From NCBI RefSeq assembly GCF_900086715.1, contig NZ_FLKH01000012.1:1240001-1304000 (forward strand): a stretch of DNA of 64,000 bases, in the 5' to 3' direction. Source of the DNA: Gracilibacillus timonensis. GTDB lineage: Bacteria > Bacillota > Bacilli > Bacillales > Amphibacillaceae. Shown piece by piece: positions 18,326 through 26,829 of this stretch (its first letter is position 1; every line of letters starts with the position of its first letter). Both the position numbers and the translations under genes were made by a program. Under the pieces are notes generated by a model that was given only the letters and a program-made list of their open reading frames with translations, had not been told where the DNA came from and did not search any database.

Positions 18326-18487
18326 GTTTCCTGTCCCCTTCCATTTACTTCAATGATTGGTGTATATTTGTTGGCATCATTTCGCTGCTGACGATTATCT
18401 CTCAGCAAATCGCAAAAAACCCACTATGATACGAGTCTGTTTTTATCATAACATAAAAGGTACCTGTCTTTCATTATTAGATCATAA

Positions 18488-19078
18488 TTACTTCGCTCTT
18501 TCAATAATTACCGGTTGAATTTGTTTATATTCTAGTGCGTGTTGAACTGTCTCCGGAATCAAGCGCATATCTGAGACCATTGAATTCGGTTTTTTCACAG
18601 GGTCATCTTGGCCAAAGGGTACAAAATACATTAATTTCGTTGCCATTAAACGCATAAGGTTTACCCCGTTTAACCCTAATGCATCATTAGTAGAGACACC
18701 AATGACAACGGGGTTACCATTACGAATCGTCGCCTTTGTTGCCATTAACACGGGACCATCAGTAATAGCATTTGCCAGACGACTCATTGAATTGCCTGTT
18801 AAAGGGGCTAAAACCATAACATCTAGCGGCTCAATCGGACCTAGCGGCTCTGCATCCACAATGGATTGGATAGGTTCTCTTCCGGTTATTTCGCGAACGC
18901 GTTGCATATGGTCTGCAGCCTTACCAAATTTACTATCGGTAGATTGAAACGTATGAGAGACAACGGGCACAATTTCTGCCCCCATCTCTTTCAGCTTTTC
19001 CATTTGTGGATAAACAGCTTCATACGTACAATGAGAGCCGGTTAAACCAAATCCGATCTTCTTTCCTTGTAATTCCAT
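18488..19078 (-). CDS. dpaB: Dipicolinate synthase subunit B
   Basis: DpaB (SpoVFB) is the flavoprotein-like subunit of dipicolinate synthase, which oxidises dihydrodipicolinate to dipicolinic acid in the mother cell during sporulation. The 196-residue sequence has the flavoprotein fold marks GFGLTGSHCTYEAVYPQMEKL at the N-terminus and VMVLAPLTGNSMSRLANAITD in the middle. The ATG at 19078 is seven bases after AGGAGG; an upstream in-frame ATG is not needed. It follows dpaA after 79 bp and ends before the asd promoter region. Dipicolinate production marks the organism as an endospore former. Confidence 0.97.
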   Translation of the reverse strand: MELQGKKIGFGLTGSHCTYEAVYPQMEKLKEMGAEIVPVVSHTFQSTDSKFGKAADHMQRVREITGREPIQSIVDAEPLGPIEPLDVMVLAPLTGNSMSRLANAITDGPVLMATKATIRNGNPVVIGVSTNDALGLNGVNLMRLMATKLMYFVPFGQDDPVKKPNSMVSDMRLIPETVQHALEYKQIQPVIIERAK

Positions 19079-19157
19079 CAAACAACCTCCTTGCCGTATA
19101 TACAAAATAAATTAGGCTATTTTCCTAATCTCAGTATATGACCACCAAAGAGAAGTG

Positions 19158-20042
19158 TTACTGTTTTACTGATTTCAGTAACTTGCTGACTTGTGTGGCA
19201 AGGATTTCTCCAGCAGTTTTTGGGGCAACCATTCCCGGCAAGCCGAGAGCATGAATAGTCTTCAAACCAATCGCGTCGGCACAATCGAAGTCAATTCCAC
19301 CTGGTTTAGAAGCAAGATCTATGATAATCGCCTGACTGTTCATTTGCTGGAGTATAGATTGTGTCACTACCTTACTTGGAATCGTGTTAATCAAAATCTG
19401 ACATTCTGCAATCTTTGATCCAACCTCTTTTAAGCTATACCCTTCCCACCCTTTCTCATAAACACGGGCAAGGTCAGCATCATCTTTTGTGACGACAGAT
19501 ACTTTTGCACCAAGTCCTGCAAAGCACTGTGCCGTGGTCTCCCCTACGCGGCCATAACCAAATATATATACATTCGCATGGTGAATCGTCACATTCGTAT
19601 GTTGAATGGCCAGCATGATGGCCCCTTCTGCTGTAGGAATCGAGTTATATATCGCTACTTCATCCCGGTTCATTAATTCGATGAGGGTTAAACCGGCGTT
19701 TTGTGTAAATTGATCCAGTGTAGGGTTGGAAATACCCGTAAATATGACACAGTCATTTGGTAATGACTGAAACCATTCTTCTGTCAACTGGATCGTCTGA
19801 TCAGTAAAAACAGCTTCTACCTTACCTTGTTCGTCAATCCCTGTGATGGGTAATACAACACCGTTTAAATGACTTGTGTCCAAATTGTTTAACTCTGTTT
19901 TCATAGCCTGGGTATAGCTTTGTTCCACTTGCTCAAATCCTAACAATTGGATTTGAATGTCTTCTTCTCTATTTAACGTATGGATCAGCGGTATATACCT
20001 CGCATCACCGCCAATTATCGCCAATTGTTTTGCTTTATTCAT
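19158..20042 (-). CDS. dpaA: Dipicolinate synthase subunit A
   Basis: DpaA (SpoVFA) is the NAD(P)-binding subunit of dipicolinate synthase. The 294-residue protein begins with MNKAKQLAIIGGDARYIPLI. A second, typical Rossmann site, YIFGYGRVGETTAQCFAGLGAKVSVV-like, is centred near residue 160-180. The C-terminal part (HALGLPGMVAPKTAGEI) is characteristic of SpoVFA. It is the first gene of the dpaA-dpaB pair and is preceded by a sigma-K-type promoter, in line with mother-cell expression. The upstream 1.1 kb has no genes and holds repeats. Confidence 0.97.
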   Translation of the reverse strand: MNKAKQLAIIGGDARYIPLIHTLNREEDIQIQLLGFEQVEQSYTQAMKTELNNLDTSHLNGVVLPITGIDEQGKVEAVFTDQTIQLTEEWFQSLPNDCVIFTGISNPTLDQFTQNAGLTLIELMNRDEVAIYNSIPTAEGAIMLAIQHTNVTIHHANVYIFGYGRVGETTAQCFAGLGAKVSVVTKDDADLARVYEKGWEGYSLKEVGSKIAECQILINTIPSKVVTQSILQQMNSQAIIIDLASKPGGIDFDCADAIGLKTIHALGLPGMVAPKTAGEILATQVSKLLKSVKQ

Positions 20043-20073
20043 TTATTCCTTCACCAACCTCTCTACCTAAAAG

Positions 20074-20101
20074 TATCATATGTTACTGGTTATACAGAAG
20101 T
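20074..20101 (-). promoter_or_regulatory. Sigma-K-type promoter of dpaA
   Basis: On the minus strand the -10 element CATATGATA (20074-20082) matches the sigma-K consensus CATAnnnTA at every fixed base. The -35 dinucleotide AC (20100-20101) lies 17 bp upstream, as expected. The site is 32 bp upstream of the dpaA start codon. The spoVF operon of B. subtilis is under sigma-K control, so sequence and biology agree. Confidence 0.8.
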
Positions 20102-20411
20102 GAAGAGGCAAATACCCCTATTTTATAAGAAAATATCCTATTTTGTATTTTTGAGCGAATGCCCTGGATTTTTAAGTTTAGGGTAATAAAATCCATACTT
20201 TTCATCAACATATGTACAAAAAAACGAGGAACCCCATTAGTCCTTTGTTGCTAAGCCAGAAACGGTAGTAACTTTTCATGATAGAAACGGATCATGAGCG
20301 CATTTTATCCGAATTATGTTATCGTGACATTATTTTCAGGTAATGTCTTCTATTTCCAGATAAAAACCATTTAAACATCTATTGTAGCCGAAAATAGATG
20401 TTTCACAAATA

Positions 20412-20438
20412 AAAGAAAACCGGGCAAAATTCGCCCGG
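20412..20438 (-). terminator. Orphan terminator near element A2
   Basis: CCGGGC (20420-20425) pairs with GCCCGG (20433-20438) around a seven-base loop. On the minus strand it is followed by TTTTCTTTTATTT, an intrinsic-terminator form. The nearest minus-strand gene upstream, ymxH, has its own terminator 700 bp earlier. This one therefore has no assigned transcript. Confidence 0.7.
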
Positions 20439-20458
20439 TCCTTTACCGACCAGCCACT

Positions 20459-20590
20459 GAACTGCCGATAAGATGGATGATGTAAAGTATCTAGTTCCAT
20501 TATTCCATGTAGCAAAGTTGATTGTTTGTCAGTGCTAGGAAACGCTCCGGAAATAGTACTACAATCGAATGGCTGCGAAGATGAAGCGTT
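20459..20590 (+). repeat. Dispersed element A, short form (copy A2)
   Basis: It opens with GAACTGCCGATAAGATGG and continues with ATGATGTAAAGTA, closely matching A1 and the reverse complements of A3 and A4. It ends with GATGAAGCGTT, as A1 does. It lacks the B module, keeping only ACGCTCCGGAAATAGTACTA at that place. Confidence 0.8.
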
Positions 20591-20765
20591 CCAGACACTA
20601 TATTTCTGCCAATAAGAAAACCACATAACCTTTTTCTGAGAACGATTCGATCATACATTATGGCTTTTATAAAATGAAGGAGCCATTTTGTAGCATGATC
20701 CATTACACAGTTGAAGAATCAGTTGACGATTTTTTTCTTTTGTTACAACAGTGTCTAGGTACCTA

Positions 20766-21068
20766 GAATGCTTTCTCCTTGCAGTGATAACCATTGTAGT
20801 ACTCCAATCTAGCGGAGGGAATATGCGGAGACTTGAAAATGGTTTACAGGCTAAAATCGCAACGTCCTGTTGCAACGTCTGCACTTGCACGTCCTGTGCA
20901 TCGCAGGACGTGCTGAAGATCCACTAAAAAGTGCTCTTCTTTTTAGTTAGCTGAAGCCGGCCCCATGGAAAGCGGAACCTATTCCCGGAGCGCTTGCTTT
21001 GCACAGATAAAACGATCAAACCCACCACTAAGGAAAGTGGGCTACTTTACATCATCTAGCTTATCGGT
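20766..21068 (-). repeat. Dispersed element A, long form with module B (copy A3)
   Basis: Read on the minus strand this copy starts at ACCGATAAGCTAGATGATG and ends at TGCAAGGAGAAAGC. Inside it, 20809-20994 is the B module, bounded by AGCGCTCCGGGAATAGG and the near-inverted AGCGGAGGGAATATGCGG. The B module contains a 10-bp hairpin GCACGTCCTG/CAGGACGTGC, an 8-bp hairpin ACTAAAAA/TTTTTAGT, and a local duplication of about 27 bp relative to copy A4. Over about 77 bp it is identical to A4. Confidence 0.88.
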
Positions 21069-21140
21069 ACCACCATTCGTTCAAGATCAAAATCGGTCCA
21101 CATCCTATCATACTCAGAATTCTATACTTTCTTATCTTAT

Positions 21141-21169
21141 AAAAAAAGACGAAGCAATACTGCCTCGTC
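21141..21169 (-). terminator. Terminator after ymxH
   Basis: On the minus strand GACGAGGCAGTATTGCTTCGTC-type pairing (GACGA with TCGTC, inner GCA with TGC) is followed by seven T. It starts three bases after the ymxH stop. Confidence 0.9.
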
Positions 21170-21171
21170 AG

Positions 21172-21411
21172 TTATACCTTTTCGGTCTCTACTATAATCA
21201 TATCCTCGCCGACTTTTCTGATTTGCTTCCATTCAATTCTGGAATATACTTCTGTCTTACGCAGGCCAAACATTCGATATTGCGGGATCGTAAACGAAAT
21301 AATTTGGCCAGTCTTTTCATCAATTTCAAGATCCGTTTGACCTAACACTCCCAGTCTAGAACCAGATGTTAAATCGATTAACTCTTTATTGCTCAAATCA
21401 TAGAATCGCAA
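21172..21411 (-). CDS. ymxH: YlmC/YmxH family PRC-barrel-like sporulation protein
   Basis: The 79-residue protein has the PRC-barrel-like pattern of the YlmC/YmxH family: an N-terminal LSNKELIDLTSGSRLGVLGQ with Asp-Leu contacts, then strands ending in IVETEKV. Members are small proteins linked to sporulation, with no known reaction. It follows ymxG after 20 bp, as in B. subtilis, and is closed by a strong terminator. The start ATG has the weak site AGAGAGGGG upstream. Confidence 0.88.
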   Translation of the reverse strand: MRFYDLSNKELIDLTSGSRLGVLGQTDLEIDEKTGQIISFTIPQYRMFGLRKTEVYSRIEWKQIRKVGEDMIIVETEKV

Positions 21412-21431
21412 TGGTATTCCCCTCTCTTAAA

Positions 21432-22646
21432 CTATTTAGGAGAAATGACTGCTTGAGCTGCCCGATCTCTTGTCAATCCTTGAATGATTTCTTCTGCATC
21501 TGACAGTTGAACCTGTTCGATTTGCTCGATGATCTCATCCAAAGAACGATGGTCTTCTTGCAGCAACTCATTCCTTGCATTCATGCTCATCTTACTGTTG
21601 GTGCTTTCCAAGCCTAGAATATACAGCCCTTTTAATTGTTCCTTGCTATTGGTCCACTCTTTTTCTGTGAATCCATGTCTTTGCAGTTGATCCATAATCG
21701 TATACAGCTTTTCTTCTACCACGTTTAACTGATCACGGGCAGTACCGGCATAAATAGTCAGCATTCCGCTATCTACAAACGTACTATGATAAGAGTAAAT
21801 AGCATAAGCTAATCCAGACTTTTCTCTGATTTCCTGGAACAAACGTGAGCTCATACTGCCACCTAGCACGTTGTTAACGATCATCATTGGATAGATATTT
21901 TTATCCGTGGCCGCTAAGCCTTCAAACCCGATACATAGGTGAGCCTGTTCGATATCTTTATGCAGCGTGGTATGACTAGGACAAAAGCTCGGTGGTGATT
22001 CCTGTTGTGGTTTATTACCAGACACAGAGAAGGTTAATTTTTCCTCCACCATATCCATAAAAGACGCATGCACATTCCCAACAATCGAAACGACAATATG
22101 TTCTGCAGTATAATGTTTATTTACATATTGAAATAATTGATCTTGTGTAAAATGATTAACGATCTGTTTCGATCCAAGGATTGGCTTTGCTAAGGAATGG
22201 TTCTGATAAGCTGCTTCTGCCAGATAATCATGAATGATATCATCAGGAGTATCTTCTGTCATATTGATTTCTTCTAGTACTACTTGTTTTTCTCTTTCCA
22301 TTTCTTCCTTGTCAAAGGTCGAGTTCAATAACATATCGGCAAGGATGTTTACTGCCATCTCTTTGTGTTGATCTAGTACTTTGGCATAAAAACAGGTATA
22401 TTCTTTTGATGTGAAGGCGTTAATCTCTCCACCGACACTGTCAAACGCTTCCGCAATCTGTTGTGGTGTATAAGTAACGGTTCCTTTAAACAGCATATGC
22501 TCAATAAAATGAGATATGCCATTTTGGGTTGCTGTTTCATTTCTGGAGCCAGTTTTCACCCAGATGCCAATGGTCACCGAACGAACAGTTGATTCTTCTT
22601 CCAAAACAATGCGCATGCCATTATGGCACTCTTTACGATGAAGCAA
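21432..22646 (-). CDS. ymxG: M16 family zinc peptidase (YmxG/MlpA)
   Basis: A mitochondrial-processing-peptidase-like M16 enzyme of 404 residues. The inverted zinc motif HFIEH is at residues 46-50, and a glutamate-rich helix near residue 120 (REKQVVLEEINMTED) supplies the third ligand. The C-terminal half has the family motif GGSMSSRLFQEIREKSGLAYAI. B. subtilis MlpA (YmxG) affects extracellular protease levels; the direct substrate is uncertain. The start is a TTG 7 bases after GGGGGA. It is the third M16 gene in the window and is not in tandem with ymfF/ymfH. pnp lies upstream across an unusually long gap that contains a repeat element. Confidence 0.93.
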   Translation of the reverse strand: MLHRKECHNGMRIVLEEESTVRSVTIGIWVKTGSRNETATQNGISHFIEHMLFKGTVTYTPQQIAEAFDSVGGEINAFTSKEYTCFYAKVLDQHKEMAVNILADMLLNSTFDKEEMEREKQVVLEEINMTEDTPDDIIHDYLAEAAYQNHSLAKPILGSKQIVNHFTQDQLFQYVNKHYTAEHIVVSIVGNVHASFMDMVEEKLTFSVSGNKPQQESPPSFCPSHTTLHKDIEQAHLCIGFEGLAATDKNIYPMMIVNNVLGGSMSSRLFQEIREKSGLAYAIYSYHSTFVDSGMLTIYAGTARDQLNVVEEKLYTIMDQLQRHGFTEKEWTNSKEQLKGLYILGLESTNSKMSMNARNELLQEDHRSLDEIIEQIEQVQLSDAEEIIQGLTRDRAAQAVISPK

Positions 22647-23142
22647 TGCATATCCCCCTATCGTTTTATATAAATATCTATAACTTGATCATTTATCAGA
22701 TTGTGAAGGTCTCTACCTTCTTTCAAGACCTGATAAGATTTGCAAACTGTAACCAAACAACCTTATCAATATGGTTTTGGTCATCAGTGATGTCCATGGT
22801 TTTCGTGTGGATTTGCCTAACAGTGCGTGTTCAAAAATGCCGATAAATAGGGCCTCGTTGGCTAAAACCTCAGGCGTCCTGGGACTGCGATTACTCGCCC
22901 CACCGAACCCATTTGTTGCAACGCCGACACTAGTACGTCCTGTACGTCGAAAGTTCAAGGCGGCGCAGTCTCCCGGTACCGGAACGTATGCTTTTCATAC
23001 GTGAGGAACGGACTCACGCAGGATGTGTTGACTTCTGCGTTGCCTACAGGACGTGGGCGATCTTAGTAGAAGTTCCTATATCGCCAACGCAGAAATTCGA
23101 TGCGTCATTTTTGTTGGTCTTTTTGAACATCTTCTAACAAAG
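22647..23142. other. Roughly 500-bp gap between pnp and ymxG
   Basis: The gap is filled mainly by the 302-bp element at 22,828-23,129. The remaining 180 bp next to ymxG has no recognisable site apart from the TTG start context. Open frames through the element are products of the repeat and are not called as genes. Confidence 0.75.
22828..23129. repeat. 302-bp element with 10-bp terminal inverted repeats
   Basis: TGTTCAAAAA (22828-22837) and TTTTTGAACA (23120-23129) are perfect inverted ends. The interior is GC-richer than its surroundings and contains several short dyads, for example around CGTATG at 22986-23001, and GTACGTCCTGTACGTCG. Sequences of this kind recur in intergenic DNA of halophilic Bacillaceae as far as I recall, but I cannot check that here. 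It encodes no transposase and could be a MITE-like element or a structured RNA. Its right end has a relic in the dapA leader. Confidence 0.7.
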
Positions 23143-23171
23143 AAAAAAGAAACTGGTTGTCCAGCTTCTTT
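23143..23171 (-). terminator. Terminator after pnp
   Basis: On the minus strand AAAGAAGCTGG, loop ACAA and CCAGTTTCTTT form an 11-bp stem with one mismatch, followed by TTTTTTC. It begins three bases after the pnp stop. Confidence 0.9.
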
Positions 23172-23173
23172 GC

Positions 23174-25279
23174 TTAGTTATCCTGTTTCTGTTCTACTAA
23201 AACGGCCTTTCTTGATAGGTTAATCCGGCCTTGTCTATCTATTTCTTTCACTTTTACCATGATTTGATCACCGATGGATACCACATCTTCCACTTTGCCG
23301 ATGCGCTCCTCTGCAAGTTCGGAAATGTGTACCAGTCCTTCTTTACCCTTAAATAATTCAACAAAAGCTCCAAATTTCTCAATGCGCTTCACGGTTCCAA
23401 GGTACATTTGTCCTGGCTCTACTTCGCGAACAATATCCTCAATTAACTTCTTGGCTTTATTATTCATGTCGGTATCTGTAGATGAAATAAAGACATGTCC
23501 ATCTTGTTCGATATCGATTTTAACACCGGTTTCCTCAATAATTTGGTTGATCTGCTTTCCGCTCGGTCCGATCACATCTCGAATCTTATCTGGTTTAATA
23601 TCCATCGTTAGGATTTTTGGTGCATAATCAGAAAGTTCTTGTTTCGGTTCTTTAATGGTATCCATCATATGGGAAAGGATGTGCATTCTGCCTTTTTTCG
23701 CTTGCGTTAAAGCTTCGGCTAAAATTTCACGAGACAACCCTTCGATTTTGATATCCATCTGCAAGGCGGTTACACCTTGCGCCGTACCTGCCACTTTGAA
23801 GTCCATATCCCCTAGGAAGTCTTCCATACCCTGGATATCACTTAGGATGGTGTAATCTTCTCCGGATTTCACAAGCCCCATAGCAATCCCTGCTACCGGC
23901 GCCTTAATCGGCACACCTGCATCCATCATCGCTAAAGTACTCGCACAAATACTCGCTTGTGATGTGGAACCATTCGATTCCAATACCTCGGATACTAAAC
24001 GAATCGTATAAGGGAAGGTTTTCTCATCCGGAACTACTTTCTCCAATGCTCTTTCGCCTAAAGCACCGTGTCCGATCTCACGACGACCTGGTCCACGGAT
24101 AGGTCCAGTTTCTCCCACACTAAAAGATGGAAAGTTATAGTGGTGCATAAAACGCTTAGACTCTTCTGCATCCAAACCATCAAGAATTTGAACATCACCA
24201 AGTGCCCCTAAGGTACAAATACTTAATGCCTGAGTCTGACCACGTGTGAATAAGCCAGAACCGTGCGTACGTGGCAATACTCCAATTCGAGAAGATAGTG
24301 GTCGGATTTCATCTATTTTACGACCATCAGGACGAATCTTTTCTTTTGTAATTAATCGACGTACTTCCTCTTTTACCATTTTATCAAGCACGTTTTTCAC
24401 TTGTTTGATTGTTTCTTCATCAGCTTCAGCTTCTTCATAGGAAGCAAGCAGATCTTTTTTCACTTGGTCAATCGCCACATCTCTCGCATGCTTTTCTTGC
24501 ACTTGAATCGCCTCAACCAATGTGGATGCGACTTTGTTTTCTACTTCTGCCGTAATATCTTGATCCAGCTCAAATAAGTCGATATCCATTTTGGCAATTT
24601 GTAATTCTGCTATGATCTCTTCTTGGAAAGTGATCAAGCGTTTTATTTCCTCATGTCCAAACATAATCGCTTCTAACATAATTTCTTCTGGAACTTCTTC
24701 AGCACCAGCCTCTACCATATTAATTGCGTCCTTAGTACCCGCAACGGTAAGGTCAATATCGCTTTTTTCCCGTTCTTCTAAGGTCGGATTAATCACAAAT
24801 TTCCCATCGACTCTGCCGACTACCACACCAGCTATTGGACCGGCAAAAGGTATATCAGAAACACTTAGTGCGATCGAGGAACCTATCATAGCGGCGATTT
24901 CAGATGGTAAATTCTGATCCACACTCATAACCGTACTGATTACTTGTACTTCATTACGAAACCCATCGGGAAACAATGGTCGAATTGGGCGGTCAATCAA
25001 GCGGGAGGTTAAGACTGCTTTCTCGCTTGGACGACCTTCTCTTTTAATAAAACCTCCTGGGATCTTACCAACGGCGTATAAACGCTCTTCATAATTCACT
25101 GTTAATGGAAAGAACGGCAGGTCCTTCGCTTCTTTAGAGGCGGTTGCTGTTGCTAAAACGGCCGTATCACCGTAATGCACCATACATGCTCCATTTGCTT
25201 GTTTTGCCAATTCTCCAATTTCCACACGGAACGTCTGTCCTGCTATTTCCGTTGAAAAAACTTTTTTGTCATCTGTCAT
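23174..25279 (-). CDS. pnp: Polyribonucleotide nucleotidyltransferase (PNPase)
   Basis: PNPase degrades RNA 3' to 5' by phosphorolysis and is a main exoribonuclease in Bacillus. The 701-residue chain has the full order: RNase PH domain 1, an alpha-helical linker (about 215-310), RNase PH domain 2 with the [11 protein letters not shown] and [20 protein letters not shown] motifs, then KH ([14 protein letters not shown]) and S1 ([15 protein letters not shown]). The ATG at 25279 follows GAGGAG at eight bases; the longer in-frame start at 25303 lies before that site. It follows rpsO, separated by a terminator, as in other bacilli. Confidence 0.98.
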   Translation of the reverse strand: MTDDKKVFSTEIAGQTFRVEIGELAKQANGACMVHYGDTAVLATATASKEAKDLPFFPLTVNYEERLYAVGKIPGGFIKREGRPSEKAVLTSRLIDRPIRPLFPDGFRNEVQVISTVMSVDQNLPSEIAAMIGSSIALSVSDIPFAGPIAGVVVGRVDGKFVINPTLEEREKSDIDLTVAGTKDAINMVEAGAEEVPEEIMLEAIMFGHEEIKRLITFQEEIIAELQIAKMDIDLFELDQDITAEVENKVASTLVEAIQVQEKHARDVAIDQVKKDLLASYEEAEADEETIKQVKNVLDKMVKEEVRRLITKEKIRPDGRKIDEIRPLSSRIGVLPRTHGSGLFTRGQTQALSICTLGALGDVQILDGLDAEESKRFMHHYNFPSFSVGETGPIRGPGRREIGHGALGERALEKVVPDEKTFPYTIRLVSEVLESNGSTSQASICASTLAMMDAGVPIKAPVAGIAMGLVKSGEDYTILSDIQGMEDFLGDMDFKVAGTAQGVTALQMDIKIEGLSREILAEALTQAKKGRMHILSHMMDTIKEPKQELSDYAPKILTMDIKPDKIRDVIGPSGKQINQIIEETGVKIDIEQDGHVFISSTDTDMNNKAKKLIEDIVREVEPGQMYLGTVKRIEKFGAFVELFKGKEGLVHISELAEERIGKVEDVVSIGDQIMVKVKEIDRQGRINLSRKAVLVEQKQDN

Positions 25280-25430
25280 TATCGTTCTCCTCTCAAAAAC
25301 CAAACATATTCCTGTATATTTATTATTTTAGCATTGTTTGTCGTATATGTAACGGTAAGACTTTCATTATTATAGTATTTTCCCAATACCTCATGATTTA
25401 ATCACACATTCTATTATTTTTTTGCATACA

Positions 25431-25454
25431 GAAAAAGCGGGATAACTCCCGCTT
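25431..25454 (-). terminator. Terminator after rpsO
   Basis: AAGCGGGA (25435-25442) pairs with TCCCGCTT (25447-25454); the minus-strand stem is followed by TTTTTC. It separates rpsO from pnp. Confidence 0.9.
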
Positions 25455-25463
25455 CACAACTGT

Positions 25464-25733
25464 TTATCGACGTAATCCTAATCGATTGATTAGTTCACGA
25501 TAACGCGCAACATCTTTGTTACGAAGATAGTTCAATAAATTACGACGTTTACCTACCATTTTTAATAGACCACGGCGTGAATGGTGATCCTTCTTGTGTG
25601 TACGCAAGTGGTTATTCAATGTATTAATTTCCTCAGTAAGGACAGCAACTTGAACCTCTGGAGAACCAGTATCATTCTCGTGAGTTTTGAATTCATTGAT
25701 AATTTCATTTTTACGTTCTTGTGCTAAAGCCAT
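25464..25733 (-). CDS. rpsO: 30S ribosomal protein S15
   Basis: S15 binds 16S rRNA and organises the central domain of the 30S subunit. The 89-residue protein has the exact family length and motifs: [24 protein letters not shown] near the N-terminus, then [21 protein letters not shown]. The ATG at 25733 lies eight bases after AGGAGG, which overlaps an upstream in-frame GTG that is rejected as the start. The 120-base leader may carry an S15 autoregulatory structure. Confidence 0.99.
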   Translation of the reverse strand: MALAQERKNEIINEFKTHENDTGSPEVQVAVLTEEINTLNNHLRTHKKDHHSRRGLLKMVGKRRNLLNYLRNKDVARYRELINRLGLRR

Positions 25734-25850
25734 CCTATTCACCTCCTATATTATATAACAATTGAAACACCGATCCCCTAGCAATCGTCGGAGAAATCGA
25801 ATTGCCAAGTAGATGGTTTCCGTATTAAAGGTTACACCTTTTTGCATAAA
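25734..25850 (-). promoter_or_regulatory. rpsO leader, possible S15 autoregulatory region
   Basis: The gap between ribF and rpsO is non-coding and contains short dyads, such as AAAGG/CCTTT near the ribF end, plus the strong AGGAGGTG ribosome site. Gram-positive rpsO leaders are known to be bound by S15. I could not fit the published fold by eye, so the assignment is by position only. Confidence 0.35.
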
Positions 25851-25862
25851 AAAGCAAGAGTT

Positions 25863-26807
25863 TTACGAAAGAGATTCAAAAAAATCACGTGAATGTCGTT
25901 CATCTTCCTTCAGTTTGGCAATTAACGCATCCACTCCAGTAAATTTCTCTTCGTCTCTTAAGTGTTTCCGCCAATAGATCGTCACGTTTTCACCATAGAT
26001 ATTATCATCAAAATCAAAGATGTGCACTTCCAATTTTTCATTCTCTCGATCATCCGTGAAAGTTGGGTTATATCCGAGGCTGGCCATGCCATAATGCACA
26101 TGTCCATCTATCTTGATTTCCACAGCATAAATACCAATAGCCGGCAAATAATAATTGTCATTAATACGAATATTGGCAGTTGGATAACCGATCGTACGAC
26201 CTCGCTTATCACCGTGGATAACCTCACCGGACATTGAATATGGCCGACCTAATAGTTGTTCTACTTGCCCGACATGTCCTTGTGCTAATGCCGCCTTTAT
26301 TCGTGTGGAGCTGATTTTCTCATCATTATCATTAATTTTATTAATCATGGTTACTTGCAGATCATCTCCAGCAAGTTTCTGGATATTCTGCATATTGCCT
26401 GCCCCTTTATGTCCAAACGTAAAATCATAACCTGCAACGATATGAGTAATATGCAAATCTTTTACAAAATGCTCAAGGAAATGTTTGGGAGATAGTTTTG
26501 CCAAGGTATGGTCAAAACGAATAATATATAAATAATCAACATCCAATTCCCTAATCGTCTCGATCTTTTCTTCAATCGGCGTAATATACCTTACCGTTTC
26601 CTGTTTTCGTTGTAAGACAACAGAAGGATGTGGATCAAACGTTAGCACAGCGGAAGCTCGACCGGATTGATCTGCTATTTGCTTCGCCTGTTTAATTACT
26701 TGTTGATGTCCCTTATGAATACCATCAAAAAAACCTGCTGCCGCTACTGTTTCTCGTAAATTTTCCCGTTTTAATGAATGGGGATAGGTCAATGATTTTA
26801 TTTCCAT
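25863..26807 (-). CDS. ribF: Bifunctional riboflavin kinase/FAD synthetase
   Basis: RibF (RibC of B. subtilis) phosphorylates riboflavin and adenylates FMN to FAD. The 314-residue protein has an N-terminal FAD synthetase domain with GFFDGIHKGHQQVI at about residues 25-38 and the ISSTRIKAAL motif. The C-terminal riboflavin kinase domain has GDKRGRTIGYPTANI. The ATG at 26807 is six bases after AGGTG, preferred to the GTG at 26816 inside that site. It is 22 bp from truB, an old bacillar arrangement. Confidence 0.98.
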   Translation of the reverse strand: MEIKSLTYPHSLKRENLRETVAAAGFFDGIHKGHQQVIKQAKQIADQSGRASAVLTFDPHPSVVLQRKQETVRYITPIEEKIETIRELDVDYLYIIRFDHTLAKLSPKHFLEHFVKDLHITHIVAGYDFTFGHKGAGNMQNIQKLAGDDLQVTMINKINDNDEKISSTRIKAALAQGHVGQVEQLLGRPYSMSGEVIHGDKRGRTIGYPTANIRINDNYYLPAIGIYAVEIKIDGHVHYGMASLGYNPTFTDDRENEKLEVHIFDFDDNIYGENVTIYWRKHLRDEEKFTGVDALIAKLKEDERHSRDFFESLS

Positions 26808-26829
26808 ATCTTTCACCTGCTTTCTTTCC

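Larger units (their letters stand above)
20102..21140. other. About 1.0 kb without genes between dpaA and ymxH
   Basis: This large gap contains a 10-bp hairpin at 20376-20402 (AACATCTATT with AATAGATGTT), an orphan terminator at 20412-20438, the short-form element A2 (plus orientation) at 20459-20590, unassigned sequence to about 20765, and the long-form element A3 (minus orientation) to 21068. The two A copies face each other. Short open frames here overlap the repeats, lack ribosome sites and are not called. Confidence 0.8.

Noticed and set aside
20336-20890. Three overlapping minus-strand frames between dpaA and ymxH
   Set aside because: They run through repeat copies A2 and A3, lack ribosome sites and overlap one another.
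20766-21068. Insertion sequence
   Set aside because: No transposase frame is present in any copy. At most these are non-autonomous elements.
22713-23004. Open frames on both strands through the 302-bp element
   Set aside because: GC-rich repeat DNA gives accidental frames. Such frames are often annotated as hypothetical proteins, but there is no start signal or family support.
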